DNA of 64,000 bases from Sinomonas sp. R1AF57 (GTDB taxonomy: Bacteria > Actinomycetota > Actinomycetes > Actinomycetales > Micrococcaceae). Of this stretch, positions 49,316-57,280 are shown one piece after another. The stretch is taken from contig NZ_CP022463.1 in the NCBI RefSeq assembly GCF_002224485.1, forward strand, positions 3,124,577-3,188,576, given 5' to 3'. Positions within the stretch are counted from its first letter, which is position 1. Each line of letters starts with the position of its first letter. The position numbers were made by a program, and so were the translations under genes. The notes beneath the pieces are model-generated. The model worked only from the letters and a program-made list of their open reading frames with translations. It searched no databases and was not told where the DNA came from.

Positions 49316-51687
49316 CGCGTCGCTCCGATCCTCGGTGCCGGTGAGGGGCCGTCGGCGTCGGCGACCTTTGCGATCCGGGCCGCGGCGGTCTTGAAGATGG
49401 GCTGCTTGGAGCACGCGTCCCAGTCGGTGATCGTCAGCTCGTTCGCGGCGCGGCCCACGTCGTCCGGGGCGTGGCCGCCCTCCGTGTCCCAGTAGCCGTA
49501 GTGGAAGGGCACGAACACCACCCCGGACCGGATCGCCGTGATCCTGGCCTTGGCGCGCAGCGATCCCCGCGGGCTGCTGACCTCCAGGAGGTCACCTTCC
49601 GCCAGACCCAGCGCCGCGGCGTCGTGCTCGCTGACCTCCACCCACACGTCCGGGGCCGCCGCCTGCAGCTCGGGGGCGCGGCCGGTCTTCGTGCGGGTGT
49701 GGAAGTGGTAGAGCGTGCGCCCCGTAATGAGGATGAAGGGGAAGTCCTCGCTCGGGATCTCGTGGGGCGGCATGTAGCCCGCGGCCTTGATGACGGCCTT
49801 GCCCGTCGGGTTCAGGGCCCTGTACTCGGTGGGCTCCACGGGGGCGCCGGTGATGAGGTCGCGGCCGTAGCTCTCGCAGTACTCCGGCGCGCTGAAGAAC
49901 TTTCCGTCCTCGTAGAGGCGCTCCGTGCCCTCGGGATGCTCGTCGTTGCAGGGCCACTGGATGCCGGAGCCGCCGCGCAGCTTCTCGTAGGTCATGCCCG
50001 TGTAGTCGCAGGGCCGGCCACGGGTGCACTCCTTCCAGGCCTCGAACGCCGACTCGGCGTCGTGCCACTTCACGAGTGGCGCGCCGTCCTTGTCCTTCAG
50101 GCCCAGCCGGTGCGCGTAGTCGATGAAGATCTCCAGGTCCGCCTTCGCCTCGCCCGGCGGGTCGACGGCCTTCTCGGACAGATGGACCGTGCGGTCCACA
50201 TTGGTGAAGGTGCCCGTCTTCTCGCCCCACGTCGCGGCGGGGAGCACGACGTCGGCGAGCTGCGCGGTCTCGGAGAGGAAGATGTCCTGGACCACCACGA
50301 AGAGCCGCTCCTGGGCCAGGATCGAGCGGACGCGGGGGAGCTCCGGCAGCGAGACGGCCGGGTTGGTGCCGCTGATCCAGAGGAGCTTGATCGAGCCGTC
50401 CTCGGCGTAGCGCATCATCTGCATGACGTGCGTCGGCGGGGAGTAGTGCGGGATCTCCATCGGGTCCACGTTCCACACCCGGGCGAGGTCCTTGATGTGC
50501 TCGTCGTTGGACCAGTTGCGGAAGGCCGGGAGGTCGCCGTCGCCCCCGCACTCCCGGGTGTTCTGCGCGGTGGGCTGGCCGTTCATCTGGAGGATCCCGC
50601 AGCCCGGCTTCCCGAGCATGCCGCGCACGATGTGGATGTTGTTGACCTGGACCGAGGCGGCCGTGGCCTGGTTCGACTGGTAGAAGCCCTGGAGCACCGT
50701 GGACAGGAGCCGCTCGGCCTGGCCGATGATGGCCGCCGCCTCGCGGATCTGCTCGGCGGGGACGTCGCAGATGTGGGCCGCGACCTCGGGAGGGTAGTCC
50801 TTCACCCGCGCGGCAAGCTCGTCGAAGCCGACGGCATGGGCCTCGAGGTAGGCATGGTCCACCCAGTCGTTCGCGAGGATCTCGTGCAGGAGGCCGTTCA
50901 TGAGGGCGACGTTCGTCCCCGGCAGCGGGGCCAGGTGCACCGTGGCGTGGCGTGCGACCTCGGTCGGCCGCGGGTCGACGCAGACCAGCTTGGGCGGGTT
51001 CGGCCCTTCGAGCCGGTCGAGCATGCGCATCCACAGCACGCTCTGGGTCTCGGCGACGTTGTGCCCGTACAGGCAGATCGCATCGGCGTGGTCGATGTCC
51101 GTATAGGAGCCGGGCTGGCCGTCGCTCGCGAACGACTCCTTGAGCGCCTCCGCCGCCGTCGCGGTGCACAGGCGCGTGTTGCCGTCCACGTGGTTGGTGC
51201 CGATGCCGCCGTGCGCGACGATCCCGAGCGTGTAGTACTCCTCGGCGAAGAGCTGGCCGGTCGTGTAGAAGCCGACGGCACTGGGCCCCTGGTCGGCGAG
51301 GAGCTGCTGCGTGCGCTCCACGATCCGCCCCATGGCGGTGTCCCAGTCCGTCTCGACCAGCCGGCCGCCCTCGCGGATGAGGGGACGGGTCAGCCGGTCC
51401 GGCGAGGCATTGGCCTGCCATCCGTACAGGTCCTTCACCCCGAGGCGGCCGTGGTTCACGCGGTCGGCCCCCCGGCCCCGGACGCCCACGATGCGGTCGT
51501 CCTTGACGGCGATGTCCATCGCGTCGCCGTTCGAGTGGAGGATCGAGGCGCTCTGCACCCAGCGGTCCACGTCCTCCGGGCTCAGGCCGTCGGCGAGATG
51601 CATGTCAGTCCGTTGCGGCCACTGCTCCCCCGGCCCATAGGGGGTGCGGGCCCCCCACGGTTCAGCGATGCGCTCCTTCGCGGTCAT
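49312..51687 (-). CDS. Molybdopterin oxidoreductase without an N-terminal Fe-S motif
   Basis: A 791-residue protein of the nitrate reductase/formate dehydrogenase superfamily (bis-MGD). Cys174 in GNTRLCTATAAEALKESF is the expected Mo ligand. SGTNPAVSLPELPRV, DVVLPAATWGEKTGTFTN and ITGRTLYHFHTRTKTGR are cofactor-site landmarks, and the C-terminal dinucleotide domain is complete. Where relatives have CxxCxxxC and a fourth Cys, this protein has Ser48, His51, Asp55 and Gly83, so no [4Fe-4S] cluster is expected. There is no Tat signal, so it is cytoplasmic. GGAGGGAG sets the ATG at 51687. It heads a four-gene leftward series ending with the polyketide genes. Confidence 0.87.
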   Translation of the reverse strand: MTAKERIAEPWGARTPYGPGEQWPQRTDMHLADGLSPEDVDRWVQSASILHSNGDAMDIAVKDDRIVGVRGRGADRVNHGRLGVKDLYGWQANASPDRLTRPLIREGGRLVETDWDTAMGRIVERTQQLLADQGPSAVGFYTTGQLFAEEYYTLGIVAHGGIGTNHVDGNTRLCTATAAEALKESFASDGQPGSYTDIDHADAICLYGHNVAETQSVLWMRMLDRLEGPNPPKLVCVDPRPTEVARHATVHLAPLPGTNVALMNGLLHEILANDWVDHAYLEAHAVGFDELAARVKDYPPEVAAHICDVPAEQIREAAAIIGQAERLLSTVLQGFYQSNQATAASVQVNNIHIVRGMLGKPGCGILQMNGQPTAQNTRECGGDGDLPAFRNWSNDEHIKDLARVWNVDPMEIPHYSPPTHVMQMMRYAEDGSIKLLWISGTNPAVSLPELPRVRSILAQERLFVVVQDIFLSETAQLADVVLPAATWGEKTGTFTNVDRTVHLSEKAVDPPGEAKADLEIFIDYAHRLGLKDKDGAPLVKWHDAESAFEAWKECTRGRPCDYTGMTYEKLRGGSGIQWPCNDEHPEGTERLYEDGKFFSAPEYCESYGRDLITGAPVEPTEYRALNPTGKAVIKAAGYMPPHEIPSEDFPFILITGRTLYHFHTRTKTGRAPELQAAAPDVWVEVSEHDAAALGLAEGDLLEVSSPRGSLRAKARITAIRSGVVFVPFHYGYWDTEGGHAPDDVGRAANELTITDWDACSKQPIFKTAAARIAKVADADGPSPAPRIGATR

Positions 51688-51826
51688 TCGGACTCCCTCC
51701 GGCTGAACACGGCGGGCGCGCCCCGCGGCGCAGGGCAGAGGTCGGCTCGCCGTCTCAGTCCTTCCCGCAGTCCGGCGGTTCAACCTTTCCCGTGCACAGG
51801 GGCGAGCCGGAAGGATGGAGGGCGCG

Positions 51827-52918
51827 CTAGAGGACGCCGGCGGCCTCGAGCTGCTCCGCGAGCCCTGCGCCGTCGGGGGCCGAGGCCCAGGTGACGTCCG
51901 GGCGCGCGGCGACCCCGCCGCCGTCGTGCGTCGTGCCGCCGGAGAAGACCGCCTGGCCCGGGGAGAGCTGCCGGATCGCGACCGCTGCCACCGAGTCCGG
52001 GTGCTCGGCCGCGAACTCGGCGTAGATGGCCTCGTCGTGCTGCCCGTTGTCTCCCACGAGGAGCCAGCGGATGCCGGGGAACTCGGCGGCGAGCCGCTCG
52101 AGGTTCTCGCGCTTGTGCTCGCGGCCCGAGCGGAACCAGCGGTCCGGGGTCATGCCCCAGTCGGTGAGCAGGAGCGGGCCCGCCGGGTAGAGGTTGCGGC
52201 CCAGGAAGCGCTGCAGCGTGGGCGCGGCATTCCACGGGCCGGTCGAGAGGTAGATGACGGGGGCGGCGGGCTGCTCGGTCGCGAGCCGATCGAGGAGCAC
52301 CGCCATCCCGGCGGTCGGGGTGCGGGCCCGCTCGCTCAGCACGAACGTGTTCCACAGGGCGAGGAAGGGGCGCGGGAGGGCCGTGACCATGACCGTGTCG
52401 TCGATGTCCGAGACGATCCCGAACCGCGTGTCCGGCGCCACGACCCGCACCTGCGCGACCGACGCCTCCGCGCCGTCGGCGCTCATCCGCACGTCGTGCC
52501 AGCCCGGCTCGAGCTCGACGTCCACCATCGCATCCACCACGCCGCCGGAGTCGGCACGCACGACGGCGCGCGTCGCCCCGATCTCGACCGTCACGTCCGC
52601 GTCCTGGATCGGCACCGACGTGAACGACACCCAGCCGCGGAAGTTGTTGAACGTGTCCTGCGTCCCGTGCAGCCCGGGACGGGCGTACATGACCCGGCCG
52701 AGGACGCGCACGCGCTCGGTCGTCCCGTAGCCGCGGTAGGCCACGACCTGCGCCACATAGTCGCCGTTCCTCGCCTGGCGCGTGCGGAGGCCGTTCCATG
52801 CCTGGCCCAGCCTCTGCGCGAGACGGAAGAGGGGCTTGAGGCGGGGGGTCCCGGCGCGGTCCGCGGCGGCGTCGGCATCGGCGTCCCGGGCGACGGCGTG
52901 GGTGTGCTGCGCTGTCAT
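51827..52918 (-). CDS. App1-like phosphatase-domain protein (DUF2183)
   Basis: A 363-residue cytoplasmic protein of the DUF2183/App1 group. The HAD-like start VSDIDDTVMVT carries the catalytic DxDxT, YLSTGPWNAAPTLQRFL follows, and LLVGDNGQHDEAIYAEFA closes the active site. The yeast relative is a phosphatidate phosphatase, so action on a lipid phosphate is possible. The N-terminal ~140 residues form a beta-rich part typical of these proteins. I took the ATG at 52918, where similarity starts. Two 11-mer copies lie inside (51919-51929, 52558-52568). Confidence 0.82.
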   Translation of the reverse strand: MTAQHTHAVARDADADAAADRAGTPRLKPLFRLAQRLGQAWNGLRTRQARNGDYVAQVVAYRGYGTTERVRVLGRVMYARPGLHGTQDTFNNFRGWVSFTSVPIQDADVTVEIGATRAVVRADSGGVVDAMVDVELEPGWHDVRMSADGAEASVAQVRVVAPDTRFGIVSDIDDTVMVTALPRPFLALWNTFVLSERARTPTAGMAVLLDRLATEQPAAPVIYLSTGPWNAAPTLQRFLGRNLYPAGPLLLTDWGMTPDRWFRSGREHKRENLERLAAEFPGIRWLLVGDNGQHDEAIYAEFAAEHPDSVAAVAIRQLSPGQAVFSGGTTHDGGGVAARPDVTWASAPDGAGLAEQLEAAGVL

Positions 52919-52991
52919 GGTTCCACTCTCCCACGCAGGAAGGGCCCAGCTCACCTTCAGCACCTCCCGAGGCCCATCGGGTACAGGCCCC

Positions 52992-54383
52992 TCAGGCCCG
53001 TGCGAGCTCGTCGATGTCCTCCAGGAACGCGGCCGCGACCTCCTCGCTCACGGTCGTCTTCGTCTCCCCGATGGCGTCGACGTAGTCCTGCGTGGTGGGG
53101 CCCCGCCTGGCCGGCACCCCCGCGCCCTCCGCGAGGGGGCCGGCGTCGTGCGCGGTCGGCTCGGTGCCGGCACCGGCGGTGGCGCTGGCGCCGCCAGCAC
53201 CGGCGGCGACGGGCACGGGCTCGGACTCCCCCGCATACACGGCCTTCTCGAGGGCGCGCTGGGACGCCGACCGCGCGGCGAACTCGATGTCCGCGGGCGA
53301 GAAGCCCTCGGTCAGCCCGACGAGCCGCTCGACGTCCACCTCGGCTACGACGGCCTCGGGGATGAACCGCTCCCACATGCTGCGCCGCGCCTCGGCGTCC
53401 GGCAGGCCGATCGGGATGACGTAGTCGAAGCGGCCGTGGCGCAGGAACGCGGAGTCGAGGGCGCGGATGAAGTTGGTCGCGCACACGAGGAGGCGGCCGG
53501 GCTGCTCGCGGAAGGCCGGGATGATCTTGAGCAGCTCGTTCGTGACGCCCTGGTTGGGGCTCGGAGGGTCGCCGGCGCGGTGGGAGGCGATCTCCTCGAC
53601 CTCGTCCAGGAACACGACCGCGTGCTCGAGCTCGGCGATCTCCGTGAACGTGCGCCGCAGCGCGCCCGCGAGGCCCTCCGCGTCGCCGGCCAGGCGGGAC
53701 GGGAACACCTCCACGAACGGCCACTCGAGGCGGGAGGCGATGGCCTTCGCGAACGTCGTCTTGCCGGTCCCGGGCGGGCCGAAGAGCACGACGGCGCGCG
53801 GCGGCACCACGCCGAACTCGTCGGCCAGCTCGGCCTCGGCCAGGGGAAGGACGAGCCGGCGCTCGAGGAGCTGCTTCTCCCGCTTCATGCCCGCGACCCT
53901 GTCCCACAGGTCCCGTGGTAGGACCCGGCCGCCGAGCTGGGCGAGGGGCTCGAGCTCGGTGCGCGCCACCGGGATCTGGCGCTCGAAGAAGCGCAGGTTC
54001 TGCACGTCCTTGAACCCGCGCGAGAGGAACGCCTCGAGGCGCGTCTCGGTGTCCGGCATGAGTGCCGAGAGCTTCGTGAGGCCCAGCGGGGCCATCCGGT
54101 TCTCGAGGGCGGCGAGGAGTGCCGTGCCGATGCCGCGGGAGCGCCACTCGGGCAGGGTCGCGAGGAACACGATCCAGCCCTGCTCGTGCGCGGCACGGCC
54201 GACCGCGGCGCCCACCACATCGTCGCCGTGGAGGGCCACGACCGCGACGTCCTTCTGGCAGCTCGCGAGGACCTCCGAGAGCGAGTAGACCGGCTCGATG
54301 CCCGACGCCGTCATGGCGCTCCACAGGTGGAGGATGCCGTCGAGGTCCGAGGGGTGGAAGTCCCTGATCCGCCACGTGGTCAT
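52992..54383 (-). CDS. GNAT acetyltransferase fused to an AAA+ ATPase
   Basis: A 463-residue two-domain protein. Residues 1-135 are a GNAT N-acetyltransferase with the acetyl-CoA loop RSRGIGTALLAALEN (81-95). After a linker, an AAA+ ATPase follows with Walker A GPPGTGKTT (202-210), Walker B VVFLDEVEE (256-264), sensor ATNFIRALDSAFLRHGRFD and the SPADIEFAARSASQ helix of the FtsH/Cdc48 type. A Gly/Ala/Pro insert and a last helical segment end it. AAGGAG gives a clean start. The function is unknown; the fusion suggests ATP-driven remodelling linked to acetylation of a substrate protein. Confidence 0.87.
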   Translation of the reverse strand: MTTWRIRDFHPSDLDGILHLWSAMTASGIEPVYSLSEVLASCQKDVAVVALHGDDVVGAAVGRAAHEQGWIVFLATLPEWRSRGIGTALLAALENRMAPLGLTKLSALMPDTETRLEAFLSRGFKDVQNLRFFERQIPVARTELEPLAQLGGRVLPRDLWDRVAGMKREKQLLERRLVLPLAEAELADEFGVVPPRAVVLFGPPGTGKTTFAKAIASRLEWPFVEVFPSRLAGDAEGLAGALRRTFTEIAELEHAVVFLDEVEEIASHRAGDPPSPNQGVTNELLKIIPAFREQPGRLLVCATNFIRALDSAFLRHGRFDYVIPIGLPDAEARRSMWERFIPEAVVAEVDVERLVGLTEGFSPADIEFAARSASQRALEKAVYAGESEPVPVAAGAGGASATAGAGTEPTAHDAGPLAEGAGVPARRGPTTQDYVDAIGETKTTVSEEVAAAFLEDIDELARA

Positions 54384-54507
54384 GGGCGTGCTCCTTTGCG
54401 CTGTCCGTGTGCCCTGTGGGCGCTGCAGCGAGTCTATCGGCGGGCCGCCTGCGGGCAGGTCGCGGGGACGTTGCGTGACGGCCCGCTCCGGTTCTGCCCA
54501 GGCCGCG

Positions 54508-55293
54508 CTACCGGAGCCAGACGCCGCCGGCCGCGGCCCCGAGCATCGTCAGGACGGCGCCGGCGGCCCATGTGAGCCGGCGCAGCTGCGCGCCCATCAC
54601 CTCGGAGTGAAGGGCGCCGAAGGACATCCGCGTCGCCGAGGGGTCGTCCGCGGGGGCCTGCCGGTGACCCCACGTCGCGGGCTCCGCGGCAGCGGCGGCC
54701 AGCCGCGCGGCGTCGTCCGCGGCGAGGGCCTCCGCCTGCCGGGTGAGCCAGCGGCGCAGCTGCGAGTCCGTCACGACCGCGGCGCCCTCGGGGAAGCGGC
54801 GGATCGTGAGCCGGCGGGGCGCCACGAGCACGACGGCGGCGCGCACCGGCACCTCTCGGCCCACCGCGGCGGTGAGGGCGGCGGCGACGCGCTTCGCCTC
54901 GTGCGCGGAGTTGCGCAGGTACCGCTCGTGCTGGCCGTTGACCAGGAGCACGCTCCCGGCAACCCACACGTCCTTGCCGGCGTGGTTCTTCGTGTTGAGC
55001 GTGATGACGCCGCCGGGGCCGATGACGAGGTGGTCGATGTCCGCCCCGCGCGACCCGACCGGGAGCGAGTGCAGGACGTGCCACTCGGGGCCGAGCTTCG
55101 CGAGGGCCTTCGCGACGCGCATCTCCCCCACCGCGCCCGCGTACCAGCTGCGCGCCTCGGGGGCGAGTGGGTTCGCGCCGAACAGCCGCGCGAGCGGCCT
55201 GCGCCGGGGCGTCCCCGCCTGCAGCCGGAGAGTCTCTGCCATGACGGCCTGTCCTGCGACGCGCGCCCTGAGCGGGCCGGTCATGAAGTCCAC
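54508..55293 (-). CDS. NERD-domain protein with a C-terminal membrane segment
   Basis: A 261-residue protein with a nuclease-related domain (NERD). AGAVGEMRVAKALAKLGPEW, GSRGADIDHLVIGPGGVITL and NTKNHAGKDVWV carry the E/D-x-K nuclease-like residues. A hydrophobic segment at the very end (LTWAAGAVLTMLGAAAGGVW) probably anchors it. The GTG at 55293 has AAGGGGGA at good spacing; an ATG three codons in is the alternative, and the open frame upstream is only a G/C-rich repeat. NERD proteins are thought to act on DNA, but no function is established here. Confidence 0.82.
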   Translation of the reverse strand: MDFMTGPLRARVAGQAVMAETLRLQAGTPRRRPLARLFGANPLAPEARSWYAGAVGEMRVAKALAKLGPEWHVLHSLPVGSRGADIDHLVIGPGGVITLNTKNHAGKDVWVAGSVLLVNGQHERYLRNSAHEAKRVAAALTAAVGREVPVRAAVVLVAPRRLTIRRFPEGAAVVTDSQLRRWLTRQAEALAADDAARLAAAAAEPATWGHRQAPADDPSATRMSFGALHSEVMGAQLRRLTWAAGAVLTMLGAAAGGVWLR

Positions 55294-55364
55294 GGTGGTC
55301 CCCCTTCGCCGTGCCGGGCAGCGCCCCCATGACACGCCCTGGGGATCAGGGTAGCGGGAGGCCC

Positions 55365-55396
55365 GGGCGGGCGGGAGGGGCCGGGCGGGCGGGAGG
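55365..55396 (+). repeat. G-quadruplex-type tandem repeat upstream of the NERD gene
   Basis: GGGCGGGCGGGAGGGG (55365-55380) has four G-runs with 1-nt loops and is followed by a second copy of the unit (GGGCGGGCGGGAGG, 55383-55396). On the plus strand this can form a stable G-quadruplex in the divergent promoter region. The repeat unit is about 18 bp. Confidence 0.65.
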
Positions 55397-55426
55397 CCCG
55401 AGCGGGCGGGGAGGGCGCCGGGGGAT

Positions 55427-55498
55427 GACGCCACGAGGGGTGAGACGCCTTGCCGCGACGAGGGTCGCCTGTAGGCGTCTCACCCGTATTGTGGCGTC
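55427..55498. repeat. Nested triple inverted repeat in a divergent promoter region
   Basis: Three nested arms pair: GACGCCAC (55427-55434) with GTGGCGTC (55491-55498), GGGTGAGACGCC (55438-55449) with 55474-55485, and GCGAC (55455-55459) with GTCGC (55464-55468). The result is a cruciform of 25 bp in three blocks. It lies between the NERD start (55293) and the MhuD-like start (55597). The rest of this 303-bp gap holds only the G-rich repeat. Confidence 0.7.
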
Positions 55499-55596
55499 TC
55501 GCGTGCCGCCGGCCCCGCTCTCACCCGCCACAGGCCGTCTCGCAAGAGAAACGGACACAGAGGAAACGGACAGAGTCACCTGCGAGGATCGGAGCC

Positions 55597-56001
55597 ATGA
55601 GCATCGTGAAGATCAACGCCATCACCGTCCCCGCCGACTCCGGCGACGAGCTTGCCCGCCGCTTCGCCGCCCGCGCCGGCGCCGTGGACGGCGTCCCCGG
55701 ATTCGAGGGCTTCGAGCTGCTGCAGCCCACGGACGGGCGCAACGTCTGGCTCGTCGTGACCCGGTGGGCCGACGAGGAGAGCTTCGAGGCGTGGAAGAAC
55801 TCCGCGTCGTTCGGGCACGGGCACGGGCGGCCGGTGGGGACCGAAGGCGCGGCCCAGACCGGGGGCGGCCCCGAGGCCCGAGACGCAGAGGCCGGAGCCG
55901 GAGCCGCGGGGACCGGAGGGGCCGGGGACGCGGGGCGGCAGCGCCCCGTCGGCGTTTCGGCCGAGCTGTGGAGCTTCGAGCCCGCTGACCTCGGGAAGTA
56001 G
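55597..56001 (+). CDS. MhuD/HmoB-like antibiotic-biosynthesis-monooxygenase-domain protein
   Basis: A 134-residue ABM-fold protein. MSIVKINAITVPADSGDELA, GFEGFELLQPTDGRNVWLVV and TRWADEESFEAWKNSASFGH match the mycobacterial heme-degrading MhuD group, although heme ligands cannot be fixed from sequence alone. A Gly/Ala/Glu-rich insert (about 82-118) separates the core from the last strand ELWSFEPADL and is unusual for the family. GGATCGGAGCC precedes the ATG. It may release iron from heme or act on another redox substrate. Confidence 0.8.
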   Translation: MSIVKINAITVPADSGDELARRFAARAGAVDGVPGFEGFELLQPTDGRNVWLVVTRWADEESFEAWKNSASFGHGHGRPVGTEGAAQTGGGPEARDAEAGAGAAGTGGAGDAGRQRPVGVSAELWSFEPADLGK

Positions 56002-56020
56002 TCCACGCCGTCGCCCCAGC

Positions 56021-56064
56021 TTCCGGACATCGCCCTCCGCCGCGGCGCGTGGTGATGTCCGGAA
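56021..56064. repeat. Inverted repeat between convergent genes
   Basis: TTCCGGACATC (56021-56031) pairs perfectly with GATGTCCGGAA (56054-56064). Three more pairs, including one G-T, extend it inward to 14 bp over a 16-nt loop. It lies 19 bp after the MhuD-like stop and before the MarR stop at 56123, so it is a likely shared terminator or REP element. Confidence 0.65.
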
Positions 56065-56122
56065 CCTGAGGTGCGGCCACCCGGGGGCGGCCGGTCGGCG
56101 CGGCTGAGACTGCCCGCGCCCG

Positions 56123-56545
56123 TCAGATGTCCGTGAGCCTCTGCAGCACCTCGAGGTCCCGCACCAGTCGGTCGTAGCGCGAGGCCCCCAGCTCCCGGCG
56201 CCATTCGGCCTCGATCCGCCCGATCTCCGCGCTCGCGGCCGCCGTCGCCGCCGCCCCACGCGATGCCACCCGGACGAGCGAAGCCCGCGCGTCAGTGGGA
56301 TCGGGCACGCGCTCCACGTACCCGGCATCCTCGAGGGCCTGGACGAGCGCGCTCGCCGTCTGCTTCGTGACCTTGGCCCGGTCGGCGAGCTCTGTCACCC
56401 GCGAGCCGTGCTGGGATATCCGCTGGAACACGCGGGACTGCGCCATCGTGATGTCGGTGAACCCGGCGGCCGTGACCGCCTCGAAGACCCGGTCCTCGAG
56501 GGCGCGGTACGGGATGTAGAGGAGCAGTCCGATGTTCAACGCCAC
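56123..56545 (-). CDS. MarR-family transcriptional regulator
   Basis: A 140-residue regulator starting VALNIGLLLYIPYRALEDRV. The winged helix includes VTELADRAKVTKQTASALVQ and the wing VPDPTDARASLVRVASRG. TATAAT (plus coordinates 56552-56557) lies 6 nt before the GTG at 56545, predicting a leaderless mRNA. An in-frame ATG at 56575 would lie upstream of that promoter and is rejected. A TTG at 56539 preceded by AAGGGG is an alternative start. It is divergent from the MDMPI-like gene and shares an operator with it (56555-56575). Confidence 0.85.
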   Translation of the reverse strand: MALNIGLLLYIPYRALEDRVFEAVTAAGFTDITMAQSRVFQRISQHGSRVTELADRAKVTKQTASALVQALEDAGYVERVPDPTDARASLVRVASRGAAATAAASAEIGRIEAEWRRELGASRYDRLVRDLEVLQRLTDI

Positions 56546-56548
56546 CCC

Positions 56549-56578
56549 TTGATTATAGTCAGTCTCCCTGACCATAAT
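56549..56578. promoter_or_regulatory. Overlapping divergent promoters with a central MarR-type operator
   Basis: The plus promoter has TTGATT (56549-56554), an 18-bp spacer and CATAAT (56573-56578). The minus -10 TATAAT is at 56552-56557. Between them ATAGTCAG-N5-CTGACCAT (56555-56575, 7 of 8 positions symmetric) forms a palindrome. Binding there would block both genes, a standard MarR autoregulation layout. Confidence 0.65.
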
Positions 56579-56629
56579 TGATCAGGAACTCGTACTTCTT
56601 CTGCTGCAGATCCCTGCAAGGAGTGCCCG

Positions 56630-57247
56630 ATGCGCGGTGACGAACTCTGGGCCCATGTCCACGCCGAGCGCGGCGCGCTCGCAAGCCTCCTCTCGGGCCT
56701 CACGCCCGAGCAGTGGGACTCCCCGAGCCTCTGCCCAGGCTGGCGCGTGCGCGATGTCGCCGCGCATGTCATCTCGGCAGCGCAGACCGGTGTCCTGGGC
56801 GAGGCGGCGGCGTTCGCGCGCGCCCGCGGCGGCTTCGACCGGATGAACCTCCTCGAAGGCCAGCGGCGCGGCTCCGCCCCGGTGACCGAGATCCTCGGCG
56901 ACTACCGGCGGCTGGCGGCCTCGCGCCGTCGTGCGCCGGGAACCGGAGGCGTCACCCCGCTGCTCGACGTCCTCGTCCACACCCAGGACATCGCGATCCC
57001 CCTCGGCCTCGCGCACCGCATGCCCGTCGACGCGGCGGCCGCGTGCACGGAGCAGGTGTGGCGGGTCGCCTTCCCCTTCAACGCACGACGCCGGCTGGCT
57101 GGCTTCGGCCTCCGTGCCACCGACGCGGACTGGCAGGCCGGCGACGGCCCCGCCGTCGAGGGTCCCATCGAGGCCCTCCTGACGCTGCTCACGGGCCGAC
57201 GGGCGTGGCTGCACCGCCTCGCCGGTCCCGGAGTGGCACGTCTGTAG
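56630..57247 (+). CDS. Mycothiol-dependent (maleylpyruvate-isomerase-type) DinB-like protein
   Basis: A 205-residue protein of the MDMPI_N/DinB_2 fold. SLCPGWRVRDVAAHVISAAQ (with the metal-binding His) and LLDVLVHTQDIAIPLGL are the family landmarks. Such proteins use mycothiol as a cofactor in isomerisation or detoxification, and the actual substrate is unknown. AAGGAG precedes the ATG by 9 nt. It is divergent from a MarR gene and shares its operator, so it is probably induced by the compound it handles. An 11-mer copy is at 56924-56934. Confidence 0.82.
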   Translation: MRGDELWAHVHAERGALASLLSGLTPEQWDSPSLCPGWRVRDVAAHVISAAQTGVLGEAAAFARARGGFDRMNLLEGQRRGSAPVTEILGDYRRLAASRRRAPGTGGVTPLLDVLVHTQDIAIPLGLAHRMPVDAAAACTEQVWRVAFPFNARRRLAGFGLRATDADWQAGDGPAVEGPIEALLTLLTGRRAWLHRLAGPGVARL

Positions 57248-57280
57248 TTCCCACGCAGGACCAGGCCCGAGGAGGCCGCC

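Noticed and set aside
56546-56575. ATG at 56575 as the start of the MarR gene
   Set aside because: It lies inside the operator and upstream of the TATAAT -10, so it would not be transcribed from that promoter.
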